A stretch of 23,131 nucleotides of DNA from JACDDK01 sp035689095 (GTDB taxonomy: Bacteria > Actinomycetota > Rubrobacteria > Rubrobacterales > Rubrobacteraceae), in NCBI GenBank assembly GCA_035689095.1, contig DASSMB010000242.1:1-23131 (forward strand), given 5' to 3'. This document shows positions 6,392 to 14,094 of the stretch, piece by piece. The stretch's first letter is position 1. Each line of letters starts with the position of its first letter. The notes beneath the pieces are model-generated. The model searched no databases. It saw only the letters and a program-made list of their open reading frames with translations, and was not told the DNA's origin. Both the position numbers and the translations under genes were made by a program.

Positions 6392-9300
6392 GCCGGTTCG
6401 CCTCCTGTAGAGCCGCGGGCGCCTCCACCCATCCTTGCTCCACGAAGTACCGGGCGTAGGTCTCGATCAGCTCCGTATCGAAGACCGGCCGCTGTGGGCC
6501 GCCGCCACGCAGAGCCTCCCGCGTATTGCGGTCGTCATAGATATTGCCGTCCCAGATCTCGTCATCCTCAGGCGAGGCCCCACGCAGGACGCCGCCGGTG
6601 ACGTCGTCATCCCGGTGCGGCACATCTTTGACCGCGTCCAGCCACTCGGGGTATGGGAGTCGTTCCAGCGGGTAGCCAAGCTCCTCCAGCCGGTCGAAGA
6701 ACTCGGAGGCATGGATAGGGTCCGGGTTCGCCAGGTGGTAGTTGCCGTCTACAGCCTCCGAGTCGGAGGCGATGTGCAGGATCGCGGCGGCCACGAAGTC
6801 CACCGGCGTCATCTCCATCCGCCATCCCTCGACCTCCGGCGCGGCCCCGAGCCTCAGTGACTCCACGACGACAGCGCCGAGCAGATCGCGCGGGTTCGAC
6901 GAGCCCGACGCGCTGTGGCCCGAGATGTTCCCCGGCCGGTACACGCTCACCGGCACACCGCGCTCCGCCGCCTCCCGCACGAGCCTCTCCGCGACCCACT
7001 TGGACTGGCCGTAGCCATCCTCGCGGCCACCGGCGAGAGCATCCAGGTCCGCGTCTTCCTCGCAGAGACCCCTCCCGGACGGGAAGATGCCGTTGGTGGA
7101 GACGTAATGCACGGGCTTTACCCGGTGGCGGCAGGCCAGGCGCAAGACCTCGCGGGTCCCGCCCACGTTGGCGGCTTTCAGGACGGAGTACGGGTAGACT
7201 AGGTTCACGACCGCGCCGGCGTGGATCACCACGTCCGTCTCACGCGCCAGAGCGTCGAAGTCTCTCTCGTCAATACCTAACAGCGGCTCGCCGAGGTCGC
7301 CCGGCACAGCCACGACGCGCTCCGAGCGAGCGGCGCCATCCAGACCATAATCCCGCAGGTTCGCCCGGATGGTCTCCAGGGAGTCCTCGTCTCCTCGCGG
7401 ACGGATGAGACAGTGGACGCGAGCCTCCGTGCTGGAGAGCAGCCCGTCGAGGAGGAACGCCCCCAGGAAGCCGGTCGCGCCGGTGAGGAAGACGTTCCGC
7501 GCGTCGCGCAGAGTCTTAGCGCCGCCCGCGTCCGCGCGCTCGGGGATGATCTCCGGGTCGAGAACGGCTTCGGCGCGCAGGTCGTCAGCCGAGATCCGGG
7601 CCGCATCGTTCGAACCGCCGCGTTGCAGCGACTCGATCCTGTCGCACAGCCCGCCGACGGTCGGGTCTTCCATGAACAGCGGCATCGAGACGTGGACGCC
7701 GAAGCTCTCCTCCACGCGACCGGAGAGCTGGGCGGCGGCGAGCGAGTGCCCGCCGAGGTCGAAGAAGTCGTCCTCGGGACGCACCTCGCCCTCGTCCAGT
7801 CGGAGCACCTCCTCCCACACCCGCTCGAGCAGGGCTTCCTTCTCGGAGCGCGGAGCATCGGCGGGAAGCTCCATTGCGCTCCGATGCGGGTCCGGGGCGG
7901 CGCGGGAGGGCCGGGGCGGCGGTGGCGGCAGCTCGTCGCGGTCCACCTTGCCGGAGGTCGCCTGGATCGGTAACGACTCAAGCTCCACGAAGACCGCCGG
8001 GACCGCGTAGTGCGGCAGGCTGTCGCGCAGCGCGGCCCGGATCCCCCGGCTCCGCCCGGTCTTCGGGTCGAGGTCCCATCCCGAGTAGCGCTCCCCGTCC
8101 TCCGGGTCCGGCACCAGGTAAGCAACGAGGCGCTTGTCCTCGCCCTCGCCGCCCTCGGCGATTGCGACGCACGTCCTCACCGCGAGATCCTTCTCGATGG
8201 CCGCCTCCACCGCGCCCAGCTCGACGCTGTAACCCCGAATCTTGACCATGAAGTCCACCCGGCCCATGATCTCCAGGCTCCCATCCGAGAGTATGCGCGC
8301 CCTGTCCCCCGACCGGTACATCCGGGCGCCGCTCACGGACGAGAATGGGTCCTCCGGGAAGCTCTCCTCCGTCTTCTCCGGCAAATTCACGTAGCCGCGC
8401 GCCAGGCACTCGCCCCCGACGAACAACTCCCCAGCCTCGCCGTCGGGGACGGTCCGGCCTTCTTCGTCCAGGACGTACAGGCGCTCCGGGTCCATGGGCA
8501 GTCCGACGGGACAGTAGGTCGAGTCCGGGTTCTCGACGAGTTCCCGCAGGTCACCGGCGGCGACCTCGTGTGTCTCGCTGCAACTGTAGACGTTCAGGAA
8601 TCGAGTATCCGGCAGGAGGCTCATGGCGCGCCGCGCGAGCGTCCGGGTGACGACCTCGCCGTTCAGCCACACCGTCCGCAGGGCCGGGAGCCGGTCCCCG
8701 ATCTCCGGCCCGCTCGCATCGAGCACGGCTTCGAGCAGGGACGGAGTGACAAGCGTCTCCGTGACCTCGTACTCCCGCAGGAAACGGACCAGGGCGTTCG
8801 GATCGTAGATCACGTCGTCCGGGATGACGACGGTAGCCGCGCCCCGCAAGAGAGGACGCAACATCTCCCAGATAAAGAACACGTTGCACCCGACCCGGTC
8901 GCCGGGGCTGTAGTCGCTCACGCCGAACCGCCACAGGTAAGAGCGTACCGGCGCCCGGTGCGGGTTCGCTATACCCTTCGGCTTGCCCGTGGTCCCCGAC
9001 GAATACGACACGAACGCCAGGTTCTCCTGGCTCACCCGCGCGTCCTCCGCCGGAGCATCCTCCAGAGCCTCCTCCAGCCCGGTCTCCCATCCCTCGTCCA
9101 GACAGAAACGCTCGACTCCATCCGGCAGACGCTCCGTGTAGCTCTCCCGGGTGAGGACGATGCGTGGGTCGGCGTCGGAGATCACCTCCTCCAGCAGCGA
9201 GGGCGGATAGGCCAGTTCCAGCGTGAGGTACGCGCCGCCGGATTTCAGGGCGGCCAGGCACGCGACGACGTACTCGGCGCGCCGCTCCATATAGACACCG

Positions 9301-9572
9301 ACCAACTCGCCGGGGCCGACTCCCGAACGCCGGAGGCGGATCGCCAGCAGGTCCGCCCGGCGGTCCAGTTCCGCGTAGGTCAGGGAGGTGTGCTGGTCCA
9401 CCAGGGCCAGGGCCTCGGGGGTACGGCGGGCCTGTTCCTCGAAGATCTCGTGCAGACAGCGGTCAGTCGGGTTTCCGCTCACACCAGCACCCGGCCTGCG
9501 GATAGACTCGTGTTCATCGTTCGTCCTGCGGAGACTTGCATGATCAGACTCCCCTTCTCTAATACTTGTCAT
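6384..9572 (-). CDS. Stand-alone A-T-R enzyme: NRPS-type adenylation, carrier and thioester reductase domains
   Basis: A single-module carboxylic-acid reductase-like enzyme of 1062 residues with no condensation domain. Adenylation domain about 40-545 (SSGTTGKPKG at 191-200, YRSGDRARI at 419-427, catalytic Lys K542); carrier domain about 575-650 with phosphopantetheine Ser S610 in DLGGHSL; NAD(P)-dependent reductase domain about 690-1060 with GATGFLG at 698-704 and the Y854/K858 SDR-type pair. Known A-T-R enzymes (Lys2, CAR, NRPS-like reductases) activate an acid, load it and release it as aldehyde or alcohol. The A4 core reads NVFFIWEM, so the Asp that binds the alpha-amino group in amino-acid NRPS (D235 of GrsA) is Val231; YGPTE is replaced by YSCSE. 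The substrate is therefore probably not a plain alpha-amino acid. ATG at 9572 is chosen; GTG at 9482 is a possible start, and a frame extension to 9683 is less likely. It heads the A-T-R/SDR/QueF operon. Confidence 0.92.
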   Translation of the reverse strand: MTSIREGESDHASLRRTNDEHESIRRPGAGVSGNPTDRCLHEIFEEQARRTPEALALVDQHTSLTYAELDRRADLLAIRLRRSGVGPGELVGVYMERRAEYVVACLAALKSGGAYLTLELAYPPSLLEEVISDADPRIVLTRESYTERLPDGVERFCLDEGWETGLEEALEDAPAEDARVSQENLAFVSYSSGTTGKPKGIANPHRAPVRSYLWRFGVSDYSPGDRVGCNVFFIWEMLRPLLRGAATVVIPDDVIYDPNALVRFLREYEVTETLVTPSLLEAVLDASGPEIGDRLPALRTVWLNGEVVTRTLARRAMSLLPDTRFLNVYSCSETHEVAAGDLRELVENPDSTYCPVGLPMDPERLYVLDEEGRTVPDGEAGELFVGGECLARGYVNLPEKTEESFPEDPFSSVSGARMYRSGDRARILSDGSLEIMGRVDFMVKIRGYSVELGAVEAAIEKDLAVRTCVAIAEGGEGEDKRLVAYLVPDPEDGERYSGWDLDPKTGRSRGIRAALRDSLPHYAVPAVFVELESLPIQATSGKVDRDELPPPPPRPSRAAPDPHRSAMELPADAPRSEKEALLERVWEEVLRLDEGEVRPEDDFFDLGGHSLAAAQLSGRVEESFGVHVSMPLFMEDPTVGGLCDRIESLQRGGSNDAARISADDLRAEAVLDPEIIPERADAGGAKTLRDARNVFLTGATGFLGAFLLDGLLSSTEARVHCLIRPRGDEDSLETIRANLRDYGLDGAARSERVVAVPGDLGEPLLGIDERDFDALARETDVVIHAGAVVNLVYPYSVLKAANVGGTREVLRLACRHRVKPVHYVSTNGIFPSGRGLCEEDADLDALAGGREDGYGQSKWVAERLVREAAERGVPVSVYRPGNISGHSASGSSNPRDLLGAVVVESLRLGAAPEVEGWRMEMTPVDFVAAAILHIASDSEAVDGNYHLANPDPIHASEFFDRLEELGYPLERLPYPEWLDAVKDVPHRDDDVTGGVLRGASPEDDEIWDGNIYDDRNTREALRGGGPQRPVFDTELIETYARYFVEQGWVEAPAALQEANRRG

Positions 9573-9720
9573 CAACAACGCTCGACGCTCTAAAACAAAC
9601 CAGGAAGCAACAGGACGCTGCCACAGAGATCCTGCCGGGCCTTGCTCCGGCGAATCCCGGAAGCGAAGCAGCCCCGATAGCATTGCCGGACATACTACCC
9701 GGCTTGCGTCCTCCTGGACG
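9573..9720 (-). promoter_or_regulatory. Hairpin-rich leader of the A-T-R operon (candidate cis-regulatory RNA)
   Basis: Read on the minus strand, the leader has a CGTCC/GGACG hairpin (9707-9720), a GCCGG/CCGGC hairpin with a 9-base loop (9685-9703), a GCTTCCGG/CCGGAGC hairpin with one bulge (9644-9664) and a CAGGA/TCCTG pair (9611-9634), then a T-rich stretch (about 9588-9600). A different GCCGG/CCGGC pairing (9634-9638 with 9647-9651) would compete with the 9644-9664 hairpin. Alternating complementary blocks that can fold two ways before a T-rich run are the usual layout of an attenuator or riboswitch. No known riboswitch class fits. High G+C makes chance hairpins common. Confidence 0.4.
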
Positions 9721-9770
9721 GGGTTATTTCGAAGATATCTTTAAGATCGCGTTAAGTTTCGTGAACACGC
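9721..9770 (-). promoter_or_regulatory. A+T-rich island, likely promoter region of the A-T-R operon
   Basis: This stretch, with a GATATC and several AAG/CTT runs, stands out from the G+C-rich surroundings and lies just upstream of the hairpin-rich leader. A TTCACG hexamer could act as -35, but no convincing -10 is found at the right spacing. The promoter location is inferred from base composition and position. Confidence 0.3.
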
Positions 9771-9822
9771 TGCCCCGCACAAATCGGGAGCGGCGCATCT
9801 CATGGAGCCTGTCCGGGAGCGG

Positions 9823-11120
9823 TTATCCTCCGAACTGTCCGAGTATCTCCCGCACGGCGAGCACGGCGAAGAGCAGCACGGAGGCGCCAAGGATTATGTT
9901 CGAGAGGAGGCCGCTGCGGTATTCGCGGTCCACGCGGCGGTTCAGGAGCCACATCAGCGTGATCGCCAGGAACGGCATGAACAGCGCGCCCAGGGAGGCG
10001 TAGGTGATGATCACCCACACCGGCTCATCGAGGGTGAAAAGGATCTTGGGGGGAACGTAACCCAGACGAGGAATGCCCGGAACCACACGCTCTTCTCGGA
10101 GAGGTACTCCTCGCCCTGTTCCTCCGGCACTCTGCGGATCGTCCGGATCAAGTCTCCGAACAGGTAGGCGCCGCCGTTCCACGCTCCGGTGATGGAGCTT
10201 GTCGCCGCCGCCCAGAAGCCGATGAGGAAGAGCCAGCTAGGCACCACCCCAAAACGCCGGGCTATGGGGTCCGAGAGAGCGACGAGCCCGCCCTCGTCGG
10301 CGATGCTCTTGCCACCGGCGAACAGCAACTCGGCCCCGATGACCAGCATCGCCACCATGAAGAGGCCCGTCATGATGTACCCGACGGCGAGGTCGGTACG
10401 CATCATCGGGATCCAGGACGGCCGCCGCCAGCCGCGCTCGCGCACCCAGTACGTATACGAGACGAGCGTGAACGTGCCGCCCACGCCCCCGATGACCGCC
10501 AGAGCGTAGGGTAAAGAACCTTCCGGTATCCGCGGAACGACCGTCCCCAGGGCAAGCTCGCCGATGTTGGGCCCGAGGAACAGCGCCAGCCCCACGACCG
10601 TGAGGAACATGATACCGACGAATGCCTCCATCACCTTCTCGAAGAGCCCGTACTTGCCGATAATGCAGATCAGGAACCCGAACACCACGGAGTGGAGGAC
10701 CGCCCACGCCCATAGCGGCATGACGCCGGGAAACATCGCCATGACGGCCAGCGCCGAGGCCGAGGGAGCCGCCGCCCCGAAGAAGAACGTGACCAGCGCC
10801 AGATAGACCAGGAAGTACCCGGTCGCCCACCAGCCCATCGAGTGCCATCCATCCAGGACGGTCGTCTTCGTCGCCATATACCAGCGCCCGAGTCCCTCGG
10901 TGAGAGCGAACTTCAGGGCCGCGCCGAGGATGATCGCCCAGATCAAAACCGTCCCGTACTCGGTCCCCGCCGTGAGCGAGGAGACCATGTCGCCGGCCCC
11001 CACGCCGGTCGCCGCAACAACGAGCCCCGGCCCCACGAGCTTCAGGCGGCTCCCCCACGTCGAAGGAGCCTCCCTCCTCTCGACGGACTCCCGTCCGGCG
11101 CCTCCGGTAACGTCAGTCAT
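9823..11120 (-). pseudogene. NRAMP-family divalent metal transporter, frameshifted
   Basis: Membrane transporter of the NRAMP superfamily (COG1914-like), split by one frameshift. The first 357 codons from ATG 11120 give a multi-spanning protein (LVGPGLVVAATGVGAGDM at TM1 onward). The frame then breaks at a run of six C (plus strand G, 10048-10053) and continues in the next frame as KILFTLDEPVW to the stop at 9823. Adding one C restores a 432-residue protein, so the cause is a one-base deletion, a sequencing error, or -1 slippage on the C run. TM1 carries GVGAGDM where metal-transporting NRAMPs have DPGN, so its ion is uncertain. The ribosome site is AAGGGG, about 5 bases before ATG. An 18-base inverted repeat lies just upstream. 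Confidence 0.8.
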
Positions 11121-11139
11121 CCGTCCCCCTTCCCAAGCC

Positions 11140-11157
11140 TCCAATCGTTACATTGGA
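11140..11157. promoter_or_regulatory. 18-bp inverted repeat upstream of the NRAMP gene (candidate operator)
   Basis: TCCAAT-N6-ATTGGA is a perfect two-fold symmetric site 20 bases before the NRAMP start codon and beside an A+T-rich TTTAAT/TAATTT stretch that could be its -10. Metal transporters are commonly repressed by DtxR/MntR or Fur-type regulators that bind such dyads, but the bases do not match their known consensus boxes. Confidence 0.4.
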
Positions 11158-11209
11158 CATTAAATTAGCCTGGAAGACAAATGGAAGCCGGTAAGCTGGC
11201 TGGTGTTGT

Positions 11210-11680
11210 TCAGACCCTCCGCACCAGGACGGTGTTGCCGAGGAGGAGCAGTATGATCTCCGAGACGGCGACCGATCCAAACGAGATCAGGTACGGCAGT
11301 CCGGCGGCGAAGTGGAGCACCGTGGCGACGCCGGCGGCGATGATCAGGGCGAAGACGAGGCTGGCGAGGTAGGTCGCGAATACGCCTCCGATTCGCCGGG
11401 CCAGCACCCAGCACAGGGCTCCGCCGACGAGGTTCACTATGGGCATCAAGATCAACTCCAGACCGCCGGCCTGCGGGGAGAAGAGGTTCACGATCCCGAC
11501 CCCGACCGCGAAGGCCGGTATCGTCGCCGGGTACTTTATGACCAGCGGCTTCAACACCTCGCCGAGACGGAACTGGATCGGGCCGTAGGCCAGCGGCGCT
11601 ACCAGCAGACTCAACACCACGTACAGCGCCCCGACCACCCCGGCGATCGCGACCCGTCTTGCGGGACTACCTTTCAGCAT
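11210..11680 (-). CDS. queT: QueT-family ECF transporter substrate-binding (S) component
   Basis: Integral membrane protein of 156 residues with about five or six hydrophobic segments, the usual size of QueT (PF06177). The signature AYGPIQFRLGEVL near residue 31 and the NLFSP and PIVNL segments match that family, which is assigned to uptake of queuosine precursors (preQ0/preQ1) with the shared ECF energising module. No ECF A or T genes are in the window, consistent with a group II system that shares them. ATG has GAGGAG 8 bases upstream. It starts 16 bases after the gamma-glutamyltranspeptidase stop, so they are probably cotranscribed. A weak AGCC/GGCT stem without a clear T run lies after the stop. 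Confidence 0.8.
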   Translation of the reverse strand: MLKGSPARRVAIAGVVGALYVVLSLLVAPLAYGPIQFRLGEVLKPLVIKYPATIPAFAVGVGIVNLFSPQAGGLELILMPIVNLVGGALCWVLARRIGGVFATYLASLVFALIIAAGVATVLHFAAGLPYLISFGSVAVSEIILLLLGNTVLVRRV

Positions 11681-11696
11681 ATCTATAACTCCTCGC

Positions 11697-13319
11697 CTAC
11701 TGCGCTAAGGCGCAGCCGTCCTTGCGCGGGTCGCTGCCGCAGGCCCGCGCGCCGCTCTCCATGACCCGGATGATCTGCGCCCCGCCGACCGGCACGATGT
11801 AGTCCTCCCCGACCTCCACCTCGTGACCTAGGGAGCGCAGTTCCTCGACCTCCGCCTCCGGCACCCGGCCCTCGACGAGCAGGACGTTTGAGTTATGGTC
11901 GTGGAAGTGCCGGGGATGATCCACGGTCTCCTGGGGGTTCATGCCGTGATCTATCATGTTGGAGAGCACCTGGAAGTGCCCCTGCGGTTGCATCGGGCCG
12001 CCCATGTTCCCGAAGACGCTCCAGAGCGCGCCGTCGCAGGTGGCGAGTCCGGGGATGATGGTGTGCAACGGGCGCTTTCCGGGGACGAGGACGTTTGGGT
12101 GATCCGGGTCCAGGCGGAAGGAGTGGCCGCGGTTCTGGAGGCATACTCCGGTGCCCCCGGCCACGACGCCGCTGCCGAAGCCCATGTAGAGGCTGTTGAT
12201 GAACGAGCAGCCGTTTCCCTCGGCGTCCACGGCGCAGAGGTACGTCGTATCGTCGCCCAAGGCCGGGCCCACGGATACTCCGACGCGGTCGCGCGATATG
12301 CGCCCGCGCAGCTTCGCGGCGTAGTCCTTGGAGAGCAACTCTTCCGTCGGCACGCCCGCGAACTCCGGGTCTCCTACCTTCGCGTGCAGGTCCGCGAAAG
12401 CGAGCTTCTTCGCCTCGACCTCCAGGTGGATGCGCTCGGCGCCGAGCGGGTCCAAGGCCGACATATCGAAACCTTCGAGAATGTTCAGCATCTCCAGCGC
12501 CGCTATGCCCTGTCCGGGAGGCGGTATCTCGTAGACCCGCACGCCCCGGTAGTCGGTGTGGATCGGCTCGACCCACGTCGTCTCGTGCGCGGCCAGGTCC
12601 TCCCCGGCGAGGTAGCCGCCCGCTTCCTGCGCGGCGTCCGTAATGCTCCGGGCGATCCGGCCCTTGTAGAAGGCGTCCGCCCCCTCTTCGGCGACGGCGG
12701 CGAGCGTCTCGGCAAGGTCCGGCTGGCGGAAGAGGTCTCCCGGTCTCGGAGCCCGGCCATCCGGCAGGAAGGTACTCGCGGCGGCCTCGTTCCTCCTCAG
12801 CAAGGCTTCCGCCACCTCCCAGTAGCGGGCGACGACCTCGGCGACGGGACGTCCCTCCTCGGCGAAGTCGCGGGCGGGCTCCAGAAGGTCCGCGAGCGGC
12901 AGGCGTCCGAGCCGGTCCGCTGCGTCCTCCCAGAGCCGGACGGCGCCGGGGACTGTAATGGAGAGTCCGCCGCGCTCGGGGATCTCGGCGATGCCCCGGT
13001 CGCGCAACTTCTCTATGGTGGCTCCGCGCGGGGCGCGGCCGGAGCCGTTGGCGCCGAGGACGCGGCCGGTCCCGGCCTCGTAGAAGAGAAGGAAAGCGTC
13101 GCCGCCCATACCGGTCGTCATCGGGGCGAGGACGGCCATCGCGGCGGCCATCGCGACGCAGGCGTCGGCAGCGGTGCCTCCGGCGTCGAGGGCGCGGATG
13201 CCCGCGAGGGCGGCGGAAGGATGTTCGCAGGCGACGGCGCCCTTCGTGCCGAAGACCGTGGAGCGGCCGCCCTGATCCGGACGCCGGACGCTCGTGGCCG
13301 CTTCTTCGCTTCGGAACAT
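11697..13319 (-). CDS. ggt: Gamma-glutamyltranspeptidase family N-terminal nucleophile hydrolase
   Basis: Cleaves or transfers gamma-glutamyl groups (glutathione, gamma-glutamyl peptides), or acts on related amides such as cephalosporin side chains in close relatives. 540 residues, normal length. The proenzyme should self-cleave before T358 in GDDTTYL, giving a large subunit of about 357 residues and a small one of about 183. NGSGRAPRGA near 91-100 carries the Arg expected to bind the substrate carboxylate, and GNMGGPMQPQGH (438-449) is the conserved Gly-Gly region of the small subunit. There is no signal peptide, so unlike E. coli GGT it is probably cytosolic, as in the YwrD-like group. ATG is preceded by GAGAGG 10 bases upstream. 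It is followed by queT and diverges from the small membrane protein gene. Confidence 0.93.
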   Translation of the reverse strand: MFRSEEAATSVRRPDQGGRSTVFGTKGAVACEHPSAALAGIRALDAGGTAADACVAMAAAMAVLAPMTTGMGGDAFLLFYEAGTGRVLGANGSGRAPRGATIEKLRDRGIAEIPERGGLSITVPGAVRLWEDAADRLGRLPLADLLEPARDFAEEGRPVAEVVARYWEVAEALLRRNEAAASTFLPDGRAPRPGDLFRQPDLAETLAAVAEEGADAFYKGRIARSITDAAQEAGGYLAGEDLAAHETTWVEPIHTDYRGVRVYEIPPPGQGIAALEMLNILEGFDMSALDPLGAERIHLEVEAKKLAFADLHAKVGDPEFAGVPTEELLSKDYAAKLRGRISRDRVGVSVGPALGDDTTYLCAVDAEGNGCSFINSLYMGFGSGVVAGGTGVCLQNRGHSFRLDPDHPNVLVPGKRPLHTIIPGLATCDGALWSVFGNMGGPMQPQGHFQVLSNMIDHGMNPQETVDHPRHFHDHNSNVLLVEGRVPEAEVEELRSLGHEVEVGEDYIVPVGGAQIIRVMESGARACGSDPRKDGCALAQ

Positions 13320-13342
13320 AAGTCTGGAACCTCTCTTACAGT

Positions 13343-13371
13343 TTGGTATCAGGTGCGGAGGTTAGTATAGA
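13343..13371 (+). promoter_or_regulatory. Promoter of the 51-residue membrane protein gene; overlaps a divergent -10
   Basis: TTGGTA (13343-13348) and TATAGA (13366-13371) are separated by 17 bases, giving a transcription start near 13378. On the opposite strand TATACT (13364-13369) is a good -10 for the gamma-glutamyltranspeptidase gene and overlaps the first by four bases, so the two promoters probably cannot be used together. No strong -35 is visible for the minus-strand promoter. Confidence 0.5.
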
Positions 13372-13417
13372 CGAGCATGGCAAGCTACAGAGTTGCAGAA
13401 CTACAGAGGAGGTATTC

Positions 13418-13573
13418 GTGGGTAAAGGTGCTTACGTCGGAGGGACGCTGGTCTCTATCTTGATCTCGCTGGCGCTCTACTTTTCCGGCAGGCGTGAGGC
13501 GGGAATTTTCGTCGGGCTATGGGCCCCGACCATCCTGAATCTGGGTCAGACACTTATAGACGACGAGAGCTAG
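13418..13573 (+). CDS. Small two-span membrane protein, unknown function
   Basis: A 51-residue protein starting at GTG 13418, with AGAGGAGG 5 bases upstream. Two hydrophobic stretches (GGTLVSILISLALYF and GIFVGLWAPTILNLG) separated by a short basic loop (SGRREA) suggest a helical hairpin in the membrane with a short acidic tail (DDES). The reading frame is open back to 13343, but that start lies in the -35 box and yields a non-hydrophobic extension. I do not recognise a named family. It has its own promoter and is followed by a hairpin at 13608-13629. Confidence 0.65.
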   Translation: MGKGAYVGGTLVSILISLALYFSGRREAGIFVGLWAPTILNLGQTLIDDES

Positions 13574-13607
13574 AACCTCCAAGAGTCAGAAGGTCTACCG
13601 GGCGTCC

Positions 13608-13629
13608 GCGAGAGGTTCTTATCTCTCGC
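13608..13629. terminator. Hairpin between convergent genes (weak terminator candidate)
   Basis: GCGAGAG and CTCTCGC (13608-13614 and 13623-13629) form a perfect 7-bp stem with an 8-base loop, 35 bases after the small membrane protein gene and 55 bases after the convergent minus-strand gene. Neither side is followed by a strong T run, so intrinsic termination is uncertain. Confidence 0.35.
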
Positions 13630-13660
13630 ACGGCGTCTTTCCGTTGTCTGGCGATAGTGC

Positions 13661-13672
13661 CACGTATACGTG
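13661..13672. repeat. Perfect 12-bp palindrome
   Basis: CACGTATACGTG lies 11 bases beyond the stop of the minus-strand gene ending at 13684. A 12-base perfect palindrome may be a protein-binding site, but nothing around it identifies a regulator and no promoter is next to it. Confidence 0.3.
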
Positions 13673-13683
13673 CTCTAACCATC

Positions 13684-14019
13684 CTATTCGTCCTCCGGGC
13701 CGGTCGTGGCGCGGGTCAGACGCTCGACTTCGTCCACTATGTAGAGGATCTCTTCCAGCGAAGGGTTGACGACGGTCGAGCTCTGCTCTCCTATGCGGAC
13801 CCTCGACGGCAGTCCGGGCTCCATCGAGAGTTCCAGCCAGGCGAGCCCCTCGCCGGGGTCGGCGCGGTTGCGGATGGCGAGGTCCGGTCGAAGTCGGGCG
13901 GACGCGCTGGTCTCGTCTTCCGGGCGGTCCGTCGAGACCTCGGCGTGCGGGCGCAGCATCCGTAGCGCGGACGCCAGCGCTTCCTGATAGGCCCGGTACT
14001 CGTCCTCGAAGGCTACCAA
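13684..14019 (-). CDS. Small uncharacterised protein next to the receiver-domain gene
   Basis: A 111-residue soluble acidic protein. The start ILVAFEDEYRAYQEAL, with ILVAFEDE reading like a first Rossmann strand, and the later LRPDLAI segment resemble the layout of response-regulator or YbaK-like alpha/beta folds, but the phospho-acceptor pattern is absent. I recognise no family. The TTG start at 14019 has GGAGAG about 9 bases upstream; a stronger GAGGAGG site lies too far away. It follows the receiver gene by 75 bases on the same strand, so a link to that signalling protein is plausible. Confidence 0.6.
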   Translation of the reverse strand: MVAFEDEYRAYQEALASALRMLRPHAEVSTDRPEDETSASARLRPDLAIRNRADPGEGLAWLELSMEPGLPSRVRIGEQSSTVVNPSLEEILYIVDEVERLTRATTGPEDE

Positions 14020-14094
14020 GATGCGCGTCTCTCCGGCCTCCTCTTTGTCGTCGCGTCATGGTAGCAACTCTCGCGTCCCGGCACTTCCGGCGCT

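Noticed and set aside
8010..9593. Plus-strand ORF of 527 codons opposite the A-T-R gene
   Set aside because: It is a shadow of the adenylation domain, with no recognisable motif and no start signal. The same applies to 11895-13370 opposite the gamma-glutamyltranspeptidase gene.
9588..9600. T-rich run after the leader hairpins as a proven intrinsic terminator
   Set aside because: The run is broken by G and C on the transcript strand and the preceding stem is only 5 bp with a large loop, so it is kept only as part of the leader hypothesis.
9685..9720. Cyclic-di-GMP-I riboswitch, because the leader contains GGACGCAAGCC
   Set aside because: The class consensus GGACGCAAAGCC is short by one A here, the GGACG is already paired in a local hairpin, and the GNRA loop and its receptor helix are not visible.
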